From Rhodospirillales bacterium (GTDB lineage Bacteria > Pseudomonadota > Alphaproteobacteria > Rhodospirillales_A > JACZKS01), in assembly GCA_018648445.1 (NCBI GenBank), contig JABGRG010000010.1:1-45575 (forward strand): 45,575 bases of DNA, given 5' to 3'. Positions 41,907 through 45,575 of this stretch are shown piece after piece. Made by a program: the position numbers and the translations under genes. Positions within the stretch are counted from its first letter, which is position 1. Each line of letters starts with the position of its first letter. The notes under the pieces were generated by a model. It was not told where the DNA came from. It searched no databases and worked only from the letters and a program-made list of their open reading frames with translations.

Positions 41907-42938
41907 ATGAAGACGTTTAAAATATTGGCTGCCACTACGGCAGTCGCCGCCCTGATGTCGGCATCCGCCTTCGCTGCGGACATTACCATGCGCATCGGCC
42001 ACCTAAATCCGGCCGATCCGCTGGAATCCCATTCGGGAACCATGACCACGATCTTCAAATCGCTGGTCGAAACCAACTCTAACGGCGCCATCGAAGTCCA
42101 GCTTTTCCCCAACGGCCAGTTGGGCAAGGACAACGAAGTGATCCAGCAGGTTCGTGAGGGTATCGTCGAGTCCACGATTTCTTCGTCGGGCGGCGTTGCC
42201 CAGCACTATCCTGTCGTCGGCGTGTTTGATCTTCCGTTCGCCTTCCCGAACATCGGCGTGGCGACCAAGGTCATCCACAAGGACAGCTCGTTCGGCAAGA
42301 AGTTTGTTGCCGGTCTCGAAGGCAAAACCGGCCTCAAGGTTCTCGGCCTGATCGACAGTGGCGGGTTCTTCGCGTTCACCAACTCCAAGCGTCCGATCGC
42401 CAGTGTGGCCGACATGAAGGGTCTGCGTATCCGCACCATGACCCTGCCGACCCACGAAACCATCATCTCGTCGCTGGGCGGTTCGCCGACCCCGCTGCCG
42501 TGGGCCGAAGTTTACACCGCCCTGCAGACCGGCGTTGCAGACGGTCAGATGAACCCCGTTCCGATCATTGGCTTCGCCAAGTTCGACGAGGTCCAGAAGT
42601 ACCTGTCGCTGACCAACCACGTCATCACTCCGTACGTCTGGACGATAAACAGAGAGTTCTTTGACGGCCTGAGCGCCGAGCACAAAGCCCTCGTGACCTG
42701 GGCTGCCGACGTCGCGACCGAAGCCGGCCGCGCCATGTCCCGCGTCATCGAAGCGTCCGACAAGGGCCTGCCGCGTCTCGCCGCGAAGATGGAAGTCAAC
42801 GCCGTTTCCCCGGCCGAGATCGCCAAATTCGCCGCTGCTTCCCAGCCTGCCGTTCGCAAGCTGATCGAAGAAAAACTCGGCCAGGAAGGCACCGACATGC
42901 TCAACGCCATGTTGGCGTCGATCAAGGAAAACATGTAA
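41907..42938 (+). CDS. dctP: TRAP transporter solute-binding protein (DctP)
   Basis: A 343-residue periplasmic protein. The signal peptide spans about residues 1-23, ending SAFA-AD. The mature domain starts ITMRIGHLNPADPLESH and keeps the carboxylate-clamping Arg in MKGLRIRTM (about residue 174) and the YTALQTGVADGQMNP segment. The Arg implies a ligand with a carboxylate, consistent with allantoate, ureidoglycolate or another ureido acid. Last gene of the ureide locus, closed by a strong terminator. Confidence 0.93.
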   Translation: MKTFKILAATTAVAALMSASAFAADITMRIGHLNPADPLESHSGTMTTIFKSLVETNSNGAIEVQLFPNGQLGKDNEVIQQVREGIVESTISSSGGVAQHYPVVGVFDLPFAFPNIGVATKVIHKDSSFGKKFVAGLEGKTGLKVLGLIDSGGFFAFTNSKRPIASVADMKGLRIRTMTLPTHETIISSLGGSPTPLPWAEVYTALQTGVADGQMNPVPIIGFAKFDEVQKYLSLTNHVITPYVWTINREFFDGLSAEHKALVTWAADVATEAGRAMSRVIEASDKGLPRLAAKMEVNAVSPAEIAKFAAASQPAVRKLIEEKLGQEGTDMLNAMLASIKENM

Positions 42939-42965
42939 TCCTGATCGCGACCTAGTCAAAATGAG

Positions 42966-42995
42966 GGGCCGGGCGCTTGCGTCCGGCCCTTTTTT
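42966..42995 (+). terminator. Rho-independent terminator after dctP
   Basis: GGGCCGG (42966-42972) pairs with CCGGCCC (42983-42989). A G-T wobble and two more pairs lead to a CTTG loop, and six T follow (42990-42995). It ends the ureide/TRAP transcript and lies just before the MATE gene, whose frame happens to be open through it. Confidence 0.92.
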
Positions 42996-43014
42996 CGTGA
43001 GAGAACCCGCCATC

Positions 43015-44433
43015 ATGAAACGCATAAGAACCATTATCGCAAGGGGCCTTCCCTGGCCGGAGCGCGCCGGTCCCTGGCGGGCCGAGGGGCGGGCGACGGC
43101 GGCACTTGCGTGGCCGCTGGTCCTGGCCTTTCTCAGCGAAACCGGCATCGCCATGATAGACGTCATGTTCATTGGCCGTCTGGGGCCCGGTTCTCTGGCC
43201 GCCGCTGCGTTGGGAACGTCCGCGTTTATTGGCATGTTGCTGGTGACCTTGGGCGTCGTTCTGGCGACAGCGCCTCTGGCCGCCCAGGCCATGGGGGCGC
43301 GCAAGCCGCGTCAGGTCCGCCGGGTTATTCGCCAGGGGCTATGGATCGGGATTTTGTTGAGCGTACCGGCAAGCCTTTTATTGATGCGCGCCGAACCGAT
43401 CATGCTTTTTCTGGATCAGCCCGCCGAAGCTTCGCGCGAAGCTCAATGGTATCTGAACTATTTGGCGTGGGCGTTGCCCGGCGCCGTCTGTTTCATCGTG
43501 TTGAGAAATTTCGCCACCGTGCTGGATCGGCCAAAACTGGGCTTGTGGGTCATATTGGCCGCCATTCCGCTTAATGCGGCCCTCGACTACGGGTTGATTT
43601 TCGGTGCGTTCGGTCTGCCGCGCATGGAGATCGCGGGCGCGGGTTTGGCCAGTCTGATTTCGCATGTCTTCATGTTCGGCGTCATGCTTTGGATATCGCT
43701 CGCCGTTCGGCCGCTCAACCGCTATCAGATTCTGGCCCGGTTCTGGCGGCCCGATTGGGTGGTTTTCGGCAGGATATTCCGCGTCGGCCTGCCCATCTCG
43801 GGCATTCTGGCGTTGGAATTTTCCATGTTTCTTGGCTCGGTGGTTATGATGGGATGGATCGGCAGCAACGCACTGGCCGCCCACCAGATCGCCCTGATGC
43901 TGGCCTCCTTTACCTTCAAGGTGCCGCTGGGGATAGCACAGGCGGCGACGGTAAGGGTCGGATACGCCGCTGGACGCCGTAACGTTCCCGGTGTTGCCCG
44001 TGCGGGCTGGACAGCTTTGGTCATGGGCGTCGTCTTCATGGTGGCGGCCAGCATCGTCATGTGGACCTGGCCTGAGGCGATGGTCGCCATTTTCCTCGAT
44101 ACCTCCGATCCGGCCAATGGCTCGGTGGTCGCGCTGGCCGCCTCGCTGATCCTCGTCGCCGCCGTTTTTCAGGTGGGCGACGGCGCGCAAACCATCGGCA
44201 GCGGCGTGCTGCGCGGCCTCAGCGATACCACGGTCCCCCTGACCTTCGCCGTCTTCGGTTTCTGGGGCCTGGGACTAAGCGCGGGCTACCTTCTGGGCTT
44301 CAAAGCGGATCTCGGGGCGGTGGGCATCTGGATGGGTATGGCGATCGGCCTGATAACCGTCGCCGCCTTCCATGCCGGGCGTTTTCGTTACTTGGTCGGA
44401 AAGGGGTATTTGCCCGATGTTGTGGGGGATTGA
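43015..44433 (+). CDS. MATE family efflux transporter
   Basis: A 472-residue inner-membrane exporter with about twelve hydrophobic segments, member of the NorM-type multidrug and toxin extrusion family driven by sodium or protons. The N-terminal AWPLVLAFLSETGIAMIDVMFIG and the mid-protein GSNALAAHQIALMLASFTF fit the family. I chose ATG 43015 (MKRIRTII); the ATG at 42961 would put the terminator hairpin inside the coding sequence. Monocistronic. The exported compound is unknown. Confidence 0.88.
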   Translation: MKRIRTIIARGLPWPERAGPWRAEGRATAALAWPLVLAFLSETGIAMIDVMFIGRLGPGSLAAAALGTSAFIGMLLVTLGVVLATAPLAAQAMGARKPRQVRRVIRQGLWIGILLSVPASLLLMRAEPIMLFLDQPAEASREAQWYLNYLAWALPGAVCFIVLRNFATVLDRPKLGLWVILAAIPLNAALDYGLIFGAFGLPRMEIAGAGLASLISHVFMFGVMLWISLAVRPLNRYQILARFWRPDWVVFGRIFRVGLPISGILALEFSMFLGSVVMMGWIGSNALAAHQIALMLASFTFKVPLGIAQAATVRVGYAAGRRNVPGVARAGWTALVMGVVFMVAASIVMWTWPEAMVAIFLDTSDPANGSVVALAASLILVAAVFQVGDGAQTIGSGVLRGLSDTTVPLTFAVFGFWGLGLSAGYLLGFKADLGAVGIWMGMAIGLITVAAFHAGRFRYLVGKGYLPDVVGD

Positions 44434-44487
44434 AATCCACGACAACGGCGGTGCAATTTTGGTACGATGACCAAGGGAGGAGCAAAC

Positions 44488-45486
44488 ATGAAACGCATCA
44501 TTCTCACGGTCGTATTTCTACTATTCTTCGCAATTCCGGCACATGCAGGGTTCGATGACGGAATGGACGCTTACCGGCTTGGTAACTTTGATAAGGCATT
44601 AGACGTGTGGCTGCCCATGGCCCACAGTGGTGATGCCCGCGCGCAATACGGCATCGGAGTGATGTACCAAAAGGGTAAGGGTGTTCGAAAAAACCAGGCG
44701 AAGGCGGCGGAGTGGCTGCGCAAAGCGGCCGAGGCGGACAATCCCGCGGCCCAGAACAATCTTGGCGTCTCGTATCGCCGCGGGCTTGGCGTTGAGGTGG
44801 ATTTCAACGAAGCGTTGAAGTGGTTTCGCAGGGCCGCTGAACAGGGCCATCCACGTGCAGAATACAATCTTGCAATCATGTACAGCGAAGGTCAGGGAAC
44901 GCCGAAGGACGATGCAAAGGCATACGTGTGGCTGGAATTCGCAGTGAAAGATCTGCCCATCAAGGGACGAAAATCGACCCGGGCGCTCCGTGCAAAGATT
45001 GCCAAACGGCTTCCTCCAGACGACCTTAAACGCGCCAAGCGGATGGCCGAGGAATGGGACGCCAAACGCACGGAATGGGGAAAATCCGTGACGCTAATTC
45101 CCTGGAAGGATTCGTACCGCGTTGGAAAGACGGATCTCGATGACCAGCACAGGCGGCTTTTCGGCCTCATCAACAGGCTCTACCGGGCATGGATTTATGG
45201 TGACGAGATCAACGTCCTTGGGGAAGTTTTTGACAATTTACTGAGCTACACCGTGTATCACTTCAAACATGAAGAGGACCTGCTTTTCAAAAAAAGCGGC
45301 GCTCATTTCAGATCGCAAAAGGAACTGCACGCGCACCTCCAGGAGCAGGTTCTTGCATTTCGCGATCGTTACCTCAAGGGCTCCGAGGCGAGTCAATTGA
45401 CTTCGGAAATGTCCGAATTTCTTAGGAACTGGATGACCGTGCATGTGCTAGACGCAGACATGCAATACAAACGCGTTTTCCGTTAA
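44488..45486 (+). CDS. Secreted Sel1-repeat / bacteriohemerythrin fusion protein
   Basis: A 332-residue protein. A signal peptide (1-20, ending AHA) is followed by three to four Sel1-like helical repeats (about 40-155; for example AAEWLRKAAEADNPAAQNNL). A charged linker leads to a hemerythrin domain (about 205-332). Iron-ligand positions read H221, H258, E262, Q277, H281, H319 and D324; position 277 is His in the normal set, so one ligand is replaced. It would lie in the periplasm and may sense or carry oxygen or NO through protein contacts. AGGGAGGAG precedes ATG 44488. Confidence 0.88.
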   Translation: MKRIILTVVFLLFFAIPAHAGFDDGMDAYRLGNFDKALDVWLPMAHSGDARAQYGIGVMYQKGKGVRKNQAKAAEWLRKAAEADNPAAQNNLGVSYRRGLGVEVDFNEALKWFRRAAEQGHPRAEYNLAIMYSEGQGTPKDDAKAYVWLEFAVKDLPIKGRKSTRALRAKIAKRLPPDDLKRAKRMAEEWDAKRTEWGKSVTLIPWKDSYRVGKTDLDDQHRRLFGLINRLYRAWIYGDEINVLGEVFDNLLSYTVYHFKHEEDLLFKKSGAHFRSQKELHAHLQEQVLAFRDRYLKGSEASQLTSEMSEFLRNWMTVHVLDADMQYKRVFR

Positions 45487-45552
45487 TGCTCCTTTCGTTG
45501 CCGCCCGCTTGCGGGTTGGGGCTAGGGAGATTGATCGCGCCATGGGGAAAGC

Positions 45553-45575
45553 ATGACAAGTCGTGAGGACCGTCG
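45553..45575 (+). CDS. Possible start of a gene cut by the window edge
   Basis: ATG at 45553 after GGGGAAAG opens a frame (MTSREDR) that runs off the end of the window. Only seven residues are visible, so no family can be assigned and it may not be a gene. Confidence 0.2.

Noticed and set aside
42961..43014. Upstream ATG start for the MATE transporter
   Set aside because: The codons would span the dctP terminator hairpin and add a non-family N-terminus.

Overview
The window looks like chromosomal DNA of a free-living alphaproteobacterium, probably Rhodospirillales-like. The coding regions are GC-rich. There are two TRAP transporters, a CaiB-type CoA transferase, an SMP-30 lactonase, a MoxR/DUF58 operon and an alphaproteobacterial CheZ-like protein. 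This placement rests on gene content; there is no rRNA, tRNA, integrase, transposase or CRISPR array to anchor it. About 41 protein genes cover almost all of the sequence.

Region 1 (1-14.7 kb) is a patchwork of short catabolic operons. It holds a cupin, a D-aminoacylase-type amidohydrolase, a LysE exporter, a GyrI-like effector-binding protein and an orphan IolB divergent from an SDR dehydrogenase. An orphan CheZ follows, then a CoA transferase / NMT1-like / monooxygenase operon, an SMP-30 lactonase, and a TAXI-type TRAP transporter with an SDR. The TRAP binding protein and its fused permease are separated by a strong intercistronic terminator. YaiI and DUF1801 proteins close the region.

Region 2 (14.7-18.3 kb) is a compact DUF58 / DUF4129-like membrane protein / MoxR operon with overlapping stops and starts. 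Region 3 (18.4-24.0 kb) is a polyamine-type ABC operon: class I glutamine amidotransferase, periplasmic binding protein, creatinase-like M24 protein, fused two-domain permease and ATPase. Region 4 (24.4-28.9 kb) has a Cys-tRNA(Pro) deacylase, a cold-shock protein with a long leader and tandem terminator hairpins, a soluble Cys-rich PAS histidine kinase, and a metallo-beta-lactamase / double cNMP-binding protein that appears split by a frameshift.

Region 5 (29.0-34.2 kb) is a type I secretion cassette: an RTX protein with 13 + 17 nonapeptide repeats, then its ABC exporter and membrane-fusion adaptor. It is preceded by an extremely AT-rich promoter island.

Region 6 (34.2-42.9 kb) is the most interesting part. 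A ROK repressor is divergent from allA (ureidoglycolate lyase), allE (ureidoglycine aminohydrolase), an aspartate-transcarbamylase-like carbamoyltransferase, an AnsB-like asparaginase, carbamate kinase and a DctQMP TRAP transporter. Two near-identical 19-bp operator-like sites, 53 bp apart, flank the allA promoter. Together this reads as a self-contained module that imports a ureide (a purine breakdown product), strips its nitrogen and recovers ATP from carbamoyl phosphate. The roles of the carbamoyltransferase and the asparaginase in it are unassigned. The window ends with a MATE exporter and a secreted Sel1-repeat/hemerythrin fusion that lacks one canonical iron ligand.
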